A stretch of DNA of 64,000 bases from Pedobacter sp. L105 (GCF_009765875.1 NZ_LMUP01000008.1:108938-172937); one strand, 5' to 3'. Shown: positions 8,095 to 17,528, numbered from the stretch's first letter. Notes: generated by a model from the sequence alone, not told the origin. Numbers and translations: made by a program.

Positions 8095-8276
8095 AGTCAA
8101 AACCTTCGCCATCATTATCTAATAATTTTGGCTAAGAGCTGTTAATATATATTTTTTCCCAGATCTCAATAATCCTCCTTTTCTAAGGAAGTTTGCTATT
8201 TAATAGCATCATTTCATTTGTCACCGCCAAGTCAACATAAAGCAAATAGCGAACAAACCAGTCTATCTATACAAAT

Positions 8277-8301
8277 ATGAATGATCGTTCATTTATATTT
8301 G
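8277..8301 (+). promoter_or_regulatory. TetR operator and promoter of hydrolase 1
   Basis: ATGAA-N6-TTCAT inverted repeat with a GATC centre (8277-8292), directly followed by the -7 box TATATTTG (8294-8301). The same operator plus -7 box arrangement precedes hydrolase 2 at 10103-10127, including a shared TTCATTTATATTTGTC stretch. Confidence 0.65.
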
Positions 8302-8358
8302 TCCGGTACAATATAAATAAACACCGGGCCGCTTCATGCATCCCATAATTCAATATAA

Positions 8359-9297
8359 ATGGAAAGAAAAGATTTTATCAAGTTGGGATCAATTGCAGCA
8401 ACTGGTCTTGCATTATTCCCAAGAAGCTCAGCATTGGCCTCGCAGGTAAATGCTGACAGCGCTCTCACAGCTGTAACTAAGTTTATAGAAGTGAAGGGAA
8501 TCAAATTTGCATATCGCCGCTTTGGTAAAAAAAACGGACTACCACTGATATTCGCTAATTATTTAACTGGAACAATGGACAATTGGGACCCAATAATCCT
8601 TGACGGTTTCGCAAAAGATAGGGAAGTCATTATTTTCGATAATGCTGGCGTATCGGCCTCTGGAGGTAATACGCCGGATAATATAGAAGCAATGGCGCTG
8701 GATACTGAAGGCTTCATCGATTCGCTCGGATTAAAGCAGATCGATCTTTTTGGTTTCTCTATAGGAGGAATGGTAGCGCAGCAACTGGTCATGAACCGAC
8801 CGGAACTGGTTCGCCGCTTAATATTAAGCGGAACAGGTCCGCGGGGAGGTGAAAAAATGACCGACTATCCTGCAGAGATTTGGGGATATTTTAAAAAACA
8901 TTACCCCCACCCTGATGAGCTGTTACTTGATACATTTTTTACCCAAAGTAAATCGAGCCAGGATGCGGGCTGGGCATACCTTAAACGTATCAGAGCAAGG
9001 ACACAACGTGATCCAAATATCGGTGATAAAGTTGTTCCCAACCAGTTAAAAGCAATTTTCACTTGGGGCAAGCCTTTTCAGGGAAGTTATGATTATCTAA
9101 GAGATATCAAGCAACCAACGTTGATCATTCAGGCTGATAAAGATCTAATCATGCCTCCCATAAATGCTTTTATCTTAAAGCAAAATTTACCAAATTCCTT
9201 CCTTATAATGTATCCGGACACCAATCACGGACTACAATATCAATACCCAGAACTTTTTTTGAAACAAGCTGCAATGTTTCTAAATGACCTATCATAA
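8359..9297 (+). CDS. alpha/beta hydrolase with N-terminal signal
   Basis: 312 residues. The first about 30 residues look like an export signal (RKDFIKLGSIAATGLALF..ALASQ), slightly Tat-like but with RK instead of RR. The hydrolase domain starts at about 40. The nucleophile Ser134 sits in GFSIGG, the acid is likely Asp in QADKD, and the base His in NHG near the C-terminus. It resembles haloperoxidase/epoxide-hydrolase-type small hydrolases. A paralogue without the signal is at 10162. The preceding TetR gene and an operator overlapping its promoter suggest substrate-induced expression. Confidence 0.88.
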   Translation: MERKDFIKLGSIAATGLALFPRSSALASQVNADSALTAVTKFIEVKGIKFAYRRFGKKNGLPLIFANYLTGTMDNWDPIILDGFAKDREVIIFDNAGVSASGGNTPDNIEAMALDTEGFIDSLGLKQIDLFGFSIGGMVAQQLVMNRPELVRRLILSGTGPRGGEKMTDYPAEIWGYFKKHYPHPDELLLDTFFTQSKSSQDAGWAYLKRIRARTQRDPNIGDKVVPNQLKAIFTWGKPFQGSYDYLRDIKQPTLIIQADKDLIMPPINAFILKQNLPNSFLIMYPDTNHGLQYQYPELFLKQAAMFLNDLS

Positions 9298-9430
9298 AAG
9301 AACAAAATAAATTTATGGCAGAAATTAGTAGACAGCCGGAAGAAGATTTCAAATACCTTTAAGTTTTTAAATAAAAATAAGGCTCTAAACCAGGATATTA
9401 ATTTGTTTATAGATTTATTTAGTTAGGACC

Positions 9431-10021
9431 CTATATTGAGTGCTCGTTAATCTCTTCTTTCAGAAGCCTAACGAGCATTTTCATTTTGCTGATATCACGT
9501 GAAACGCGGGATATCAGGATTCCACCCTCTATCATAGCGTACGATTTGGTGGCGAATTCACCTGCATCCCATTCTTTTTGAAATTCCCCGTCGTTAATGC
9601 CTTTTTGTATAATGTTTTCCATGGCCTGCTGAACACCGCAAACAACTTCATTCACTTTTTCTCTGATCACAGGATTGGTATCATCGGCTTCCATTCCAAA
9701 GTTCATCATTGGGCATCCACCTTGTACCGGAGGATTAAGCGGATCACTGAGGTAATCCAGCAAAGCAAAGAACTTATTTTTTGCCGATTCATGCTGATCA
9801 GAAACGGCGGTTGTTCTCTCGACGAACATCTTAAGATTATAATCTACAACACAATTGACCAGCTCATCTATATTCTGAAAATGAACATATAGACTTCCTC
9901 TAGCCATTTTGGTAGCAGCCATTATATCGCTTACTGCAGTTCCTGCAACACCATTCGTGTTAAACAACGGAGCTGTTTTTTCAATAATAAACTGCCTGGT
10001 CTTTTCTGCCTTATTCATCAT
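9431..10021 (-). CDS. TetR-family regulator, divergent from hydrolase 2
   Basis: 196 residues with an N-terminal HTH (AVSDIMAATKMARGSLYVHF) and the LmrA/YxaF-like motif QGGCPMMNFGMEADD. It is related to the TetR genes at 7483, 15505 and 36401. It is transcribed divergently from the hydrolase at 10162. A near-perfect 22-nt palindrome sits on its own -7 box and a related half-symmetry lies on the hydrolase promoter, the classical layout of a local TetR switch. Two adjacent ATG codons are possible starts. Confidence 0.9.
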   Translation of the reverse strand: MMNKAEKTRQFIIEKTAPLFNTNGVAGTAVSDIMAATKMARGSLYVHFQNIDELVNCVVDYNLKMFVERTTAVSDQHESAKNKFFALLDYLSDPLNPPVQGGCPMMNFGMEADDTNPVIREKVNEVVCGVQQAMENIIQKGINDGEFQKEWDAGEFATKSYAMIEGGILISRVSRDISKMKMLVRLLKEEINEHSI

Positions 10022-10037
10022 TTTCTAATTAACAAAG

Positions 10038-10066
10038 CAAATATATAATGAACAATAGTTCATTAT
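10038..10066 (-). promoter_or_regulatory. tetR promoter with perfect palindromic operator
   Basis: Perfect inverted repeat ATAATGAAC-N4-GTTCATTAT at 10045-10066, overlapping the minus-strand -7 box TATATTTG (10038-10045). Core GAAC/GTTC is shared with the operator at 10103. Confidence 0.75.
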
Positions 10067-10102
10067 GTCATTTTATAGTAAGCTTATTTAATACGAACAA
10101 AT

Positions 10103-10127
10103 ATGAACATTCGTTCATTTATATTTG
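10103..10127 (+). promoter_or_regulatory. hydrolase 2 operator and promoter
   Basis: Inverted repeat ATGAAC-ATTC-GTTCAT (10103-10118) followed by -7 box TATATTTG (10120-10127). The spacing is the same as before hydrolase 1 at 8277-8301, which suggests that both modules descend from one duplication. Confidence 0.75.
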
Positions 10128-10161
10128 TCAAGTAGTTCAATAATAACTTAATTAAAAAATT

Positions 10162-11016
10162 ATGGATCAGTTAACACACGCTAATGCACCTACGCAATTT
10201 ATACATGCCAACGGGATAAAATACGCTTACCGCCGGTTTGGTAAATCCGGAGGAACTCCATTAGTGTTTACTCAACACTTTACTGGAACACTGGATAATT
10301 GGGATCCTGCCATAACAAGTGCACTGGCGGCTGACCGTGAAATTATTCTTTTTGATAATGCAGGTGTCGCAAGTTCCACTGGGGAAGTAGCAACCACTAT
10401 TAAAGGTATAGCAGTAACAGCACTTGCTTTCATAGATGCATTAGACCTTAAAAAGATCGATATTTTTGGGTTTTCTATGGGAAGCTTCGTTGCACAGGAG
10501 ATTTCCCTGGCACGTCCTGAGCTTGTTCGCCGCCTTATTCTCATTGGCTCCGGTCCGAGAGGGGGAGAAAACCTGGAAACATTTTCCCCTGAAGTTTGGG
10601 CTATGCTTGGAAAAGAATATTCTCCGGCAGACGAACTGCTGCTTGATACCTTTTTTTCACCTACACCATCGAGCCAGGCGGCCGGTAGGAAGTTCCTCGA
10701 TCGCATCAGAGAAAGAGTAAAGGATCGTGACATAGCGATTAACGACAAAGTTGTTCCTAATCAGCTTGCAGCGATTGCCGAGTGGGGTGCGCCAAAAGAA
10801 GGCTCTTATGAATACCTTAGAGAATTAAAGCTTCCTGTACTGGTTGTTAACGGCAAGAATGATCTGCTTTTCCACACGATCAATTCTTATATACTTCAGC
10901 AGCATTTGCCCGATGCACAGCTCATAATTTACCCTGATTCAAACCATGCGGCTCAATATCAGTTTCCAGAATTATTTGTTAAGCAGGTAAACCTATTTTT
11001 AGAAGGAGTTCAATAA
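10162..11016 (+). CDS. alpha/beta hydrolase, cytoplasmic paralogue
   Basis: 284 residues, similar throughout to the hydrolase at 8359 (for example LDNWDPAI, DREIILFDNAGV, ARPELVRRLIL, SNHAAQYQFPELF) but without a signal peptide. Nucleophile Ser105 is in GFSMGS, the acid is probably Asp in NGKNDLL and the base His in SNHAAQ. The substrate is unknown, with small esters or epoxides the usual range. It is controlled by the divergent TetR gene to judge by the two operators between them. Loss or gain of the signal suggests that the paralogues act in different compartments. Confidence 0.9.
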   Translation: MDQLTHANAPTQFIHANGIKYAYRRFGKSGGTPLVFTQHFTGTLDNWDPAITSALAADREIILFDNAGVASSTGEVATTIKGIAVTALAFIDALDLKKIDIFGFSMGSFVAQEISLARPELVRRLILIGSGPRGGENLETFSPEVWAMLGKEYSPADELLLDTFFSPTPSSQAAGRKFLDRIRERVKDRDIAINDKVVPNQLAAIAEWGAPKEGSYEYLRELKLPVLVVNGKNDLLFHTINSYILQQHLPDAQLIIYPDSNHAAQYQFPELFVKQVNLFLEGVQ

Positions 11017-11121
11017 TTAATAATTGCGTAATTGACACGGCTTTTCCTTGCCTTCACAATTGATATATTTAAGCAATCAAAAATAAGGTTCAAAAAAATG
11101 ACGACAAGTAAATTTCGTTAA

Positions 11122-11177
11122 AACCGTAATGAGAAAAGGGAGTAAGCTTTAGCTTACTCCCTTTTCTCATTACGGTT
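11122..11177. terminator. very long perfect hairpin between convergent genes
   Basis: Perfect inverted repeat with two 27-nt arms and a 2-nt loop, starting AACCGTAATGAG and centred on AAGCT-TT-AGCTT. It lies between the converging hydrolase and SDR genes, so a bidirectional terminator is the simplest reading. There is no strong T run on either side, and a 27-bp perfect arm is long for a terminator. Confidence 0.55.
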
Positions 11178-11185
11178 AATTGATG

Positions 11186-12037
11186 TTAAAAACCGTATTC
11201 CGACATCCAACGGGTTTTAAGGTCATTGGTAGTATTATTATATTCAATGTCAAGTCCGTGTGCACTCGGATCGACTGGAGTCCGTAAAGGACGTTTCCCT
11301 TTTTCAGTATTTACAAGAGTAAATGCAGCATCTGCAACTAATTGTGGATCTGGCGCAGCCTCTGCAAAGATCTTCATAAATCCTTGCTGAATAAATTGTG
11401 ACATAGCGGCTGTTTCTTCTCCGTAAGATTCCTGAACACCTTCACGATCTGCGTTGGTACCAGGTTTACCCATGATCTCAGTCAGGAAAGCACCAGGCTC
11501 TATCAGTACGGTTTCAACGCCGTGACCTATTAGCTCAGCGTAAGAGCCTTCAATAAATCCCTCCAAAGCAAACTTAGTTGAATTATAAGCAACTTGAAAT
11601 GGTGGTGATATACGTCCGACCGCACTTGAGATTGTAATGATTAAGCCATCCTTAACGGCGCGCATTGCCGGCAAAACTTCATTATTCACACGCAATACTC
11701 CCCATACATTCACCTCATACAATTTCTGGATCTGGGGAATACTAAATGCTTCCAGCACTCCTCCCCCATATATGCCGGCGTTATTAATCAGCACATCAAT
11801 TTTTCCATACTTTTCATAGATACCTGCGACAGCTGTTTTAACAGATTCATCACTTGTCACATCAAGATCCATAACTTCCGTATTCGGCAGTGCGTTTAAT
11901 TTCGCAGCAAATTCGGCATTCTTATCTTTCACATTACGCATTGTAGCAATAACAGTATGACCTGCATTGTCAAACGTTTTGACCATTAATGCACCAAAAC
12001 CGGTACTTGATCCTGTAATTACAATTACTTTTTTCAT
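11186..12037 (-). CDS. SDR-family oxidoreductase
   Basis: About 283 residues from ATG 12037 (MKKVIVITGSSTGFG). The frame extends to 12085 but the extra 16 residues precede the family start and are low complexity. It has a TGSSTGFG cofactor motif, NNAG, Ser in ISSAVGRI and the catalytic YNSTK. The length and GFG variant are typical of the retinol-dehydrogenase-like or KDSR-like SDR group in bacteria. The substrate is unknown. It sits between a hydrolase module and another SDR, all leftward from here. Confidence 0.88.
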   Translation of the reverse strand: MKKVIVITGSSTGFGALMVKTFDNAGHTVIATMRNVKDKNAEFAAKLNALPNTEVMDLDVTSDESVKTAVAGIYEKYGKIDVLINNAGIYGGGVLEAFSIPQIQKLYEVNVWGVLRVNNEVLPAMRAVKDGLIITISSAVGRISPPFQVAYNSTKFALEGFIEGSYAELIGHGVETVLIEPGAFLTEIMGKPGTNADREGVQESYGEETAAMSQFIQQGFMKIFAEAAPDPQLVADAAFTLVNTEKGKRPLRTPVDPSAHGLDIEYNNTTNDLKTRWMSEYGF

Positions 12038-12225
12038 TCTGATTTCAATTAGTATTATAGTATATTTTTTTGTTTTGCAGGTCATTCAACTAATAGTTGG
12101 ATCACAGTTTACAGCAACAGACCTGCTTCAACATGACAATCAATGGTGATCTAATCACTGTTGTTTCCTGCGATCAAATGCATTAGCTGAGCATCCTTTG
12201 ATATATTGGAATTTATGAACTGGAG

Positions 12226-12993
12226 CTAAACAAGTAAAGGGGTAATCTTTTTTTTCGGATTAAGTATTCCGAAAGCAGTTCCTGGCAACAAGCGGTTTAT
12301 GGTGTAAAGCAATTTTGCTCCTCCCACCCTTATGGTGTATTGGTCTCTCTTAATACCTGCAATCAATTCTTTTACAACAGCTTCTGGAGTCATCATTTTT
12401 TCTTCAAGCCCTGCGGTCAAATCAGTTTCAACCAGCGGGGGTAAAAGTTCAAAAACTTTAACAGTGCTGTTAATAACACCCAGGTGAACCCTCAAAGATT
12501 CTGTGTAAAAACGGGCTGCCGCCTTTGAAGCTGAATAGGTAGGCGCCAAAACCGCAGGGAGATAACTCAAAACTGATGTAGTGTTTATAATCGCTGCTTC
12601 TTTGCGGGATTTAAGCATATCCATAAACAGATCGGTAATTCTGATCATCCCAAGATAGTTTACATTCATTTCATAACTGGCATCAACAAAATGCTGACTA
12701 TCCTTCATTCCCAGATTCAAGGGTCTTGTACCAACGCCTGCATTGTTGTACAATACATCAATCCCGCCTAACCATACAATTTCCTTGTAAAGTTCTTTCA
12801 GGTTATTTTCGTCCTGTACATCGCATTTAATAGCAGTAACCTGTGTCAGCACTTTAGTTACAGCATCCAATTTATCCTGATTACGGCCGCATATGATTAC
12901 ATGTGCACCCAGGGCAAGAAATTGTTTTACAGATTCCAGACCAATCCCTGATGCACCGCCGGTAATTAGAATCCTTTTTCCTTTTAATTCCAT
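12226..12993 (-). CDS. SDR-family oxidoreductase (DltE-like), HxlR-linked
   Basis: 255 residues. It has the TGGASGIG cofactor motif at about 11-18, NNAG, Ser in TTSVLSYL and YSASK at the active site. It is a paralogue of the SDR at 4773 (VFELLPPLVETDLTAGL here, VFEVFPPLVDTEMTAGL there). It is divergent from the HxlR regulator at 13174, and the 180-nt gap holds two HxlR-type sites, so it is the probable target. The substrate is unknown; SDRs beside HxlR regulators often reduce quinones or aldehydes. Confidence 0.9.
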   Translation of the reverse strand: MELKGKRILITGGASGIGLESVKQFLALGAHVIICGRNQDKLDAVTKVLTQVTAIKCDVQDENNLKELYKEIVWLGGIDVLYNNAGVGTRPLNLGMKDSQHFVDASYEMNVNYLGMIRITDLFMDMLKSRKEAAIINTTSVLSYLPAVLAPTYSASKAAARFYTESLRVHLGVINSTVKVFELLPPLVETDLTAGLEEKMMTPEAVVKELIAGIKRDQYTIRVGGAKLLYTINRLLPGTAFGILNPKKKITPLLV

Positions 12994-13128
12994 GATATTT
13001 ATTTTAATTGTTTGGTTATCAATTTTTAAAACCGTCTTAAAACATCCATAACATTCATCACCTTTCTAAATTTGAATAATTGTCGTATGTCACTTGCAAA
13101 GCTGAACAAAATACTTTACCTTTGAAAG

Positions 13129-13166
13129 TACTTTCCTTTTAGAAAGTACTTACTTTTGAGAAACTA
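13129..13166. promoter_or_regulatory. two overlapping HxlR-type operators
   Basis: Site 1 is TACTTTC-N6-GAAAGTA (13129-13148), within a longer symmetry AAGTACTTTC/GAAAGTACTT. Site 2 is TACTTAC-N6-GAAACTA (13147-13166). The spacer of 6 and the GAAAnTA arm recur at 21847, 26825 and 27260. Site 2 ends with TTAA 8 nt before the HxlR ATG, as at the second HxlR gene. Confidence 0.75.
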
Positions 13167-13173
13167 TTAAATC

Positions 13174-13560
13174 ATGAAAAAAGGAGAAGAATTTTCGGAA
13201 CACTGCAAAACCCAAATGCTTTCAATACAGGATACCCTAGACGTGATGGGTGGAAAATGGAAGATCAAGATCCTGACCATCCTATATTTTGGGGAAACCC
13301 ATTTCATGGAGCTTCAGCGCAGGGTTAATGGTATCGGCTCAAAAATGCTTTCCCAGGAACTAAGAGATCTGGAAACCAATGGTCTTGTAAAAAGAACCGT
13401 ATTAGATACCCGGCCTATAACGGTGGAATATGAACTTACACCCTACGGTACCACCCTTAAGGATATCATCGAGGATATGGCCATATGGGGTGCCAAGCAC
13501 AGAACAAAAATCATACAGGAAGAAAAGCAAAAGGATCATCCTCAAAAAGTGTACGCCTGA
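13174..13560 (+). CDS. HxlR-family regulator, likely redox/electrophile sensor
   Basis: 128 residues, full-length winged helix of the HxlR/YodB family: a single Cys near the start (EHCKTQ), the LDVMGGKWKIKIL helix, RRVNGIGSKMLSQELRDLE recognition region, and wing TRPITVEYELTPYG. In YodB and related proteins a Cys at this place is oxidised or alkylated by quinones and diamide, releasing DNA. A similar function is inferred here. It is divergent from an SDR with shared operators between them. The paralogue at 27288 has the same HC motif and operator. Confidence 0.92.
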   Translation: MKKGEEFSEHCKTQMLSIQDTLDVMGGKWKIKILTILYFGETHFMELQRRVNGIGSKMLSQELRDLETNGLVKRTVLDTRPITVEYELTPYGTTLKDIIEDMAIWGAKHRTKIIQEEKQKDHPQKVYA

Positions 13561-13606
13561 TCTTAACTTCTGCGCTGGATTAATTGAATATCCTGGATTA
13601 AAATAT

Positions 13607-15493
13607 TCAGGGTATGTCGCTGTGATTATCCTTTTGGCCTGCGTCAATAAAAATGCCAGTGTCAAGCTCAATTTTTTTCAGCTTTTTTAAAGTGTTGATA
13701 CTGATAAGAACTTGTTTCTGATCTCCCTGCCAAACGGCTGGATTCATATGTATTATCCGGGCTGATCCATCCTTAAAATGAAGTTTTACATCAAATGGAA
13801 TGGCAAAACCACCCGTATTTATTACTATGAGCTTATAACCGGCAGATGTTTTGATAATTTTGGCTATACCGATATCGATATAATTATTAGAAAAAAACCA
13901 GTTTTTAAAAAACCAATTAAGATTTTTGCCCGCTCCCACGCGCATGGAATTAAAATAATCCCATGGTATAGGGTGCTTACCATGCCAATTAGCCATATAG
14001 TCAAGTAATGCTTTTTTAAAAATCTTTGCCCCTAACATATCCTTTAAGGCGAGATAACTCAAAGCGGGTTTTGTATAAGAATTAAACCATTGCCCGCCAT
14101 TTTGAGCGGAACTCAGTTCACTTGTTGGCGTTATAATGGGGAGGTCAATGCCTGATGAGGAATTTTCCGAATATTCCTTTACCCGAAAACCTTTAAACAA
14201 GGCCTCCGCCTGATCCGGACCGTTCTCGTCCGTCGCCATCAGTAGTTCCAAAACAGTTGCCCACCCTTCATCCATAAAAGCATACCTGCTTTCATTTGTT
14301 CCCATGTAGAATGGAAAATAGCTATGCGCAATTTCATGATCCTGAGTAAACTGCTGACTAAACCTTGTATCATCCGCATGATCATTGATCATCATAGGAT
14401 ATTCCTGGTCAGAATAACCCTGAAAAGATGTCATCTTCGGAAACGGAAAAGGAATTCCCGGCAAATTATTCGATAACCAGCTAATGGAATGCTGGCCAAG
14501 TTGTACAGATTTTTTATAGTCAATCGCATTTGTATTATAAGCAGCTTGCATACTTACCCTCCGTCCAGTGACTTCATCAATTGGAACACTTGCAGCGTCC
14601 CAGAGGTAATGGTCACTCACTCCAAATGCCATGTCAGAAATTTCATTTGCCGTCCAGATCCATGTATTCATATTATTCACTTGCGTTATATGATGGCCAG
14701 CAAGATCAGACTCTTTAACAATATGAATTGTTGAATCACTGATGAATGACCGTCTAAGTTGTTTTGCATATTCCGGCTGCAATACCTGATCTATATTTTG
14801 AAGCGTTCCCGTAGACCACACGATAAAATTTGAAGGTACCTTTATATTTAAGGTATAATCGTTAAAATCATTATAGAACTCTGCTGCATCTAGGAATTCT
14901 AGTTTATCCCACCCATTATAATCATCGTAAACCGCTATTCGTGGATAAAAATAAGCCATGAAATAAGTTGTAGAATCTATCATTCCTTCACGGTTGCCTT
15001 TCAATGCGATCTGATATTGCCAAGTTATTTCAATATTCAAGGAATCATTAGGCAACAATGGCTTGCGAAGGGTAATTGGCTTATTGGTAAATGCGGCATC
15101 TGTATTTAAGGCTTCCAATCTCCCGTTTACTTTAAATTCATCAATTTGAATCCCGCCGGAAAGATAGTTCTGATCAACTCCCGCAAATCTCGGCGCTCCC
15201 GCTTTATGAATGTTTAATAGCAATTTAAGATTGAGCTTCTTTAAGGTGTCTGGACTTTTATTGTAATACTTTATAATTTCACTTCCTTTTATCGTGCGCT
15301 CAGGCGGCTGTATTGTAACTATAATATTATAAACCCCGCTGTTCTGCCAGTAATTTTTACCAGGCCGGCCATCTTCAGAGCGGGTGTGATTTGCATAGGC
15401 TTTTTTAATGTCTCTTGGCTGATATAAGCCTTGAGCCTTCATTTCCTGAAATATCACTAAAATAAACAGGACAAATAACGCATATTTTCCCAT
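13607..15493 (-). CDS. secreted M1-family metallopeptidase
   Basis: 628 residues with an N-terminal signal peptide (ALFVLFILVIFQEMKA). The zinc site is HEIAH (His386, Glu387, His390), with the third ligand Glu409 in DEGWA, the gluzincin spacing. The usual GAMEN exopeptidase loop reads QEYPMMIND, so peptide specificity may differ from classical aminopeptidases. It begins 11 nt after the TetR gene and is last in the RND efflux operon, an odd tail for such an operon. Probably periplasmic. A second M1 enzyme is at 56636. Confidence 0.9.
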   Translation of the reverse strand: MGKYALFVLFILVIFQEMKAQGLYQPRDIKKAYANHTRSEDGRPGKNYWQNSGVYNIIVTIQPPERTIKGSEIIKYYNKSPDTLKKLNLKLLLNIHKAGAPRFAGVDQNYLSGGIQIDEFKVNGRLEALNTDAAFTNKPITLRKPLLPNDSLNIEITWQYQIALKGNREGMIDSTTYFMAYFYPRIAVYDDYNGWDKLEFLDAAEFYNDFNDYTLNIKVPSNFIVWSTGTLQNIDQVLQPEYAKQLRRSFISDSTIHIVKESDLAGHHITQVNNMNTWIWTANEISDMAFGVSDHYLWDAASVPIDEVTGRRVSMQAAYNTNAIDYKKSVQLGQHSISWLSNNLPGIPFPFPKMTSFQGYSDQEYPMMINDHADDTRFSQQFTQDHEIAHSYFPFYMGTNESRYAFMDEGWATVLELLMATDENGPDQAEALFKGFRVKEYSENSSSGIDLPIITPTSELSSAQNGGQWFNSYTKPALSYLALKDMLGAKIFKKALLDYMANWHGKHPIPWDYFNSMRVGAGKNLNWFFKNWFFSNNYIDIGIAKIIKTSAGYKLIVINTGGFAIPFDVKLHFKDGSARIIHMNPAVWQGDQKQVLISINTLKKLKKIELDTGIFIDAGQKDNHSDIP

Positions 15494-15504
15494 GAGTAAT
15501 AATT

Positions 15505-16122
15505 TTAATATTCCTTTTCGCTGCTTAAACTCGATTGGTTCCTATGTCCATAAAGTTCTTTTGTAAGACTTCTGATTGACACCTGCGTTGGCATAGAATT
15601 ATTCATGACCCTGCTGAATGCGCCTGCACAACAAACGGAGGTGAACATTTTGACAGCAAATTCTTCAGGATGAATGTCTCCAGTTAACTCCCCGGATTCA
15701 ACTCCATCATTTATAATACGAGTAAATTTTTGAAACTGCAGTTTCAAAAATTTTTTTATGATTTTATTAATTTCCGGATTAGTATCATCTGCCTCTACAG
15801 AAAAATTAATAATCGGACATCCGCCATCAAACATAGACTGGAGGGGATTTTCACTCATTTTAAAAAATGCTTCTATTTTTCCAACAACTGTATTCTCTCT
15901 GGCGAGCAATTCATCTATTTTTCCGGTACAATGCTTGATCATGTATGTGACGCTTTGTGTTGCGAGCTCCGACTTATTTTGAAAATGGCCGTATAAACAG
16001 CCTTTTGAAATCCCTGCAGCGCGGACCACCTCGTCTAAAGATGTACTAGCAACGCCTTTTTGATTGAAAAGAACCGCTGCCTTTTCTATGATTGTCTGTC
16101 TGTTGATTTTTGATTGATTCAT
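15505..16122 (-). CDS. TetR-family regulator in RND efflux operon
   Basis: 205 residues: HTH SLDEVVRAAGISKGCLYGHF, then the LmrA/YxaF-like motif DGGCPIINFSVEADD. It follows the TolC-like gene by 63 nt and precedes the M1 gene by 11 nt. It is the obvious candidate regulator of the efflux operon, possibly through the ATACCGATTGGTAT site at 21742. No inverted repeat was seen directly in front of this gene, consistent with transcription from the operon promoter. Confidence 0.9.
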   Translation of the reverse strand: MNQSKINRQTIIEKAAVLFNQKGVASTSLDEVVRAAGISKGCLYGHFQNKSELATQSVTYMIKHCTGKIDELLARENTVVGKIEAFFKMSENPLQSMFDGGCPIINFSVEADDTNPEINKIIKKFLKLQFQKFTRIINDGVESGELTGDIHPEEFAVKMFTSVCCAGAFSRVMNNSMPTQVSIRSLTKELYGHRNQSSLSSEKEY

Positions 16123-16185
16123 ATTGCAATTATTTATTAGGTGTAATATGTATGATTATTTGTTACCGATTTAGCATTCAATTCG

Positions 16186-17526
16186 TTATTGTCGATATGA
16201 ACCTGCTGTAATTTCCAGCTGAACTACAGCAATACGGTAAGTCAATTGAGCAGAAAAATAGTCAGCCTCTGCTTGTGCCAGATTATTCATTGAAACTAAC
16301 ACGTCCTGTTTTAAAGCTTTACCCGCCAGCTTCGCATTTTGTCTGATCAGAACCTCACGTTGGCGGAACCTTACGATTTTTTCAGCCGCTGTAATTAGGA
16401 GCAGGCTTTGGGCAGCATTGCGATAGCTTTTTTCAAGTGAAGATCTGGTAAACTCTTTGGTGTAACTTAAATTAGCAGCCGCCTCCCTGACCTGCGTCTG
16501 GCGTTGGTGTACAATCGAACTTCTTGCCCCCCAGTCAAGAATCGTCCAGGAAAGCGTTACCCCTGCATTGAAATTATTGTGGCCGATAAAATCTATCACA
16601 TCCTGTCTGCTATAGCCTGCAAAAGCACTCAGATTGGGTATAAATTCCTTTTTTGCGGCGCTGACGGCGAGCGCAGCCTTTTGTTCCGTTAGACCGGCTA
16701 TTTTGATGTCGGGATTTCCCTTAACCGCCTGTTCCTGATAATAACCAATTGGCTGAAGTACTACCTGGGAATCTATAGAATCTGATAGAGCTAATGACGC
16801 ATCTGCACTTCTTCCAAGCAAAACATTAAGGTCAGCTTTGTAATTATCAATCTGGTTTTGCGTGAGAAGTACCTTTTGTTGTTGAGAGGCCAATTGAGCT
16901 TCAAGATTATAAAAATTGACAGAATCTGTTTTTCCGGCAATTAAGGCGCTCTGTATATCATAAAGCTGCTCTTTAAGCATATCCAAGTTAACATTGGCCT
17001 GAACAAGCTGTTTCTGACTGATAAGAATATTATAAAAGTTAGTCTCTGCTGTTTCTCCGATCTGCCATTCTGCTTTCGTATTGGCTTGTTTGGACAATTC
17101 TACATTTGTTTTGGCGATCTTTACACCTGTACTTATCCTAGTAAGCTGCGTCAATGGCTGCTGAGCCTGTAGTTGTCCTGCAAATATATTGTGTTTCGAG
17201 CTGAAACCGTTGTTAACGGGCGCCCCTGATAAACCAAGTCCGTTGAGATTTATATTTGTCTTAGCACTATACAAATCCAAGGCGTTAGCTGCAATTTTAG
17301 GATACAAATTACTGCTAATATTGGTAACGCTGTCGGTCATTTCAGAAACCCTTAATCTGCTGATATGAAGCTGCTGATTATTCAGCTGGACCATTGCTTT
17401 AACCTCTTTTAAGGACATGGGAGCCTGTTGGCTGTAAGCCTGAGTGGCGATCTCTGAAAAAATGATAATCAATAGGGATATCCTGAACGTTTTCCTGATA
17501 TCCATTTTATAAGCGGTGATGTTCAT
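16186..17526 (-). CDS. TolC-family outer membrane efflux protein
   Basis: 446 residues with a signal peptide (ISLLIIIFSEIATQAYSQ) and the two repeated helical-barrel OEP domains: long coiled stretches with QAQQPLTQLTRI.. and LSWTILDWGARS, typical of TolC. It forms the outer membrane channel of the tripartite pump. Its start is 2 nt after the RND gene, so the pair is translationally coupled. Confidence 0.92.
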   Translation of the reverse strand: MNITAYKMDIRKTFRISLLIIIFSEIATQAYSQQAPMSLKEVKAMVQLNNQQLHISRLRVSEMTDSVTNISSNLYPKIAANALDLYSAKTNINLNGLGLSGAPVNNGFSSKHNIFAGQLQAQQPLTQLTRISTGVKIAKTNVELSKQANTKAEWQIGETAETNFYNILISQKQLVQANVNLDMLKEQLYDIQSALIAGKTDSVNFYNLEAQLASQQQKVLLTQNQIDNYKADLNVLLGRSADASLALSDSIDSQVVLQPIGYYQEQAVKGNPDIKIAGLTEQKAALAVSAAKKEFIPNLSAFAGYSRQDVIDFIGHNNFNAGVTLSWTILDWGARSSIVHQRQTQVREAAANLSYTKEFTRSSLEKSYRNAAQSLLLITAAEKIVRFRQREVLIRQNAKLAGKALKQDVLVSMNNLAQAEADYFSAQLTYRIAVVQLEITAGSYRQ

Positions 17527-17528
17527 GG

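Noticed and set aside
16123..16185. Operator before the TetR gene at 15505
   Set aside because: No inverted repeat or -7 box of good quality was found; the gene is probably transcribed from the efflux promoter.
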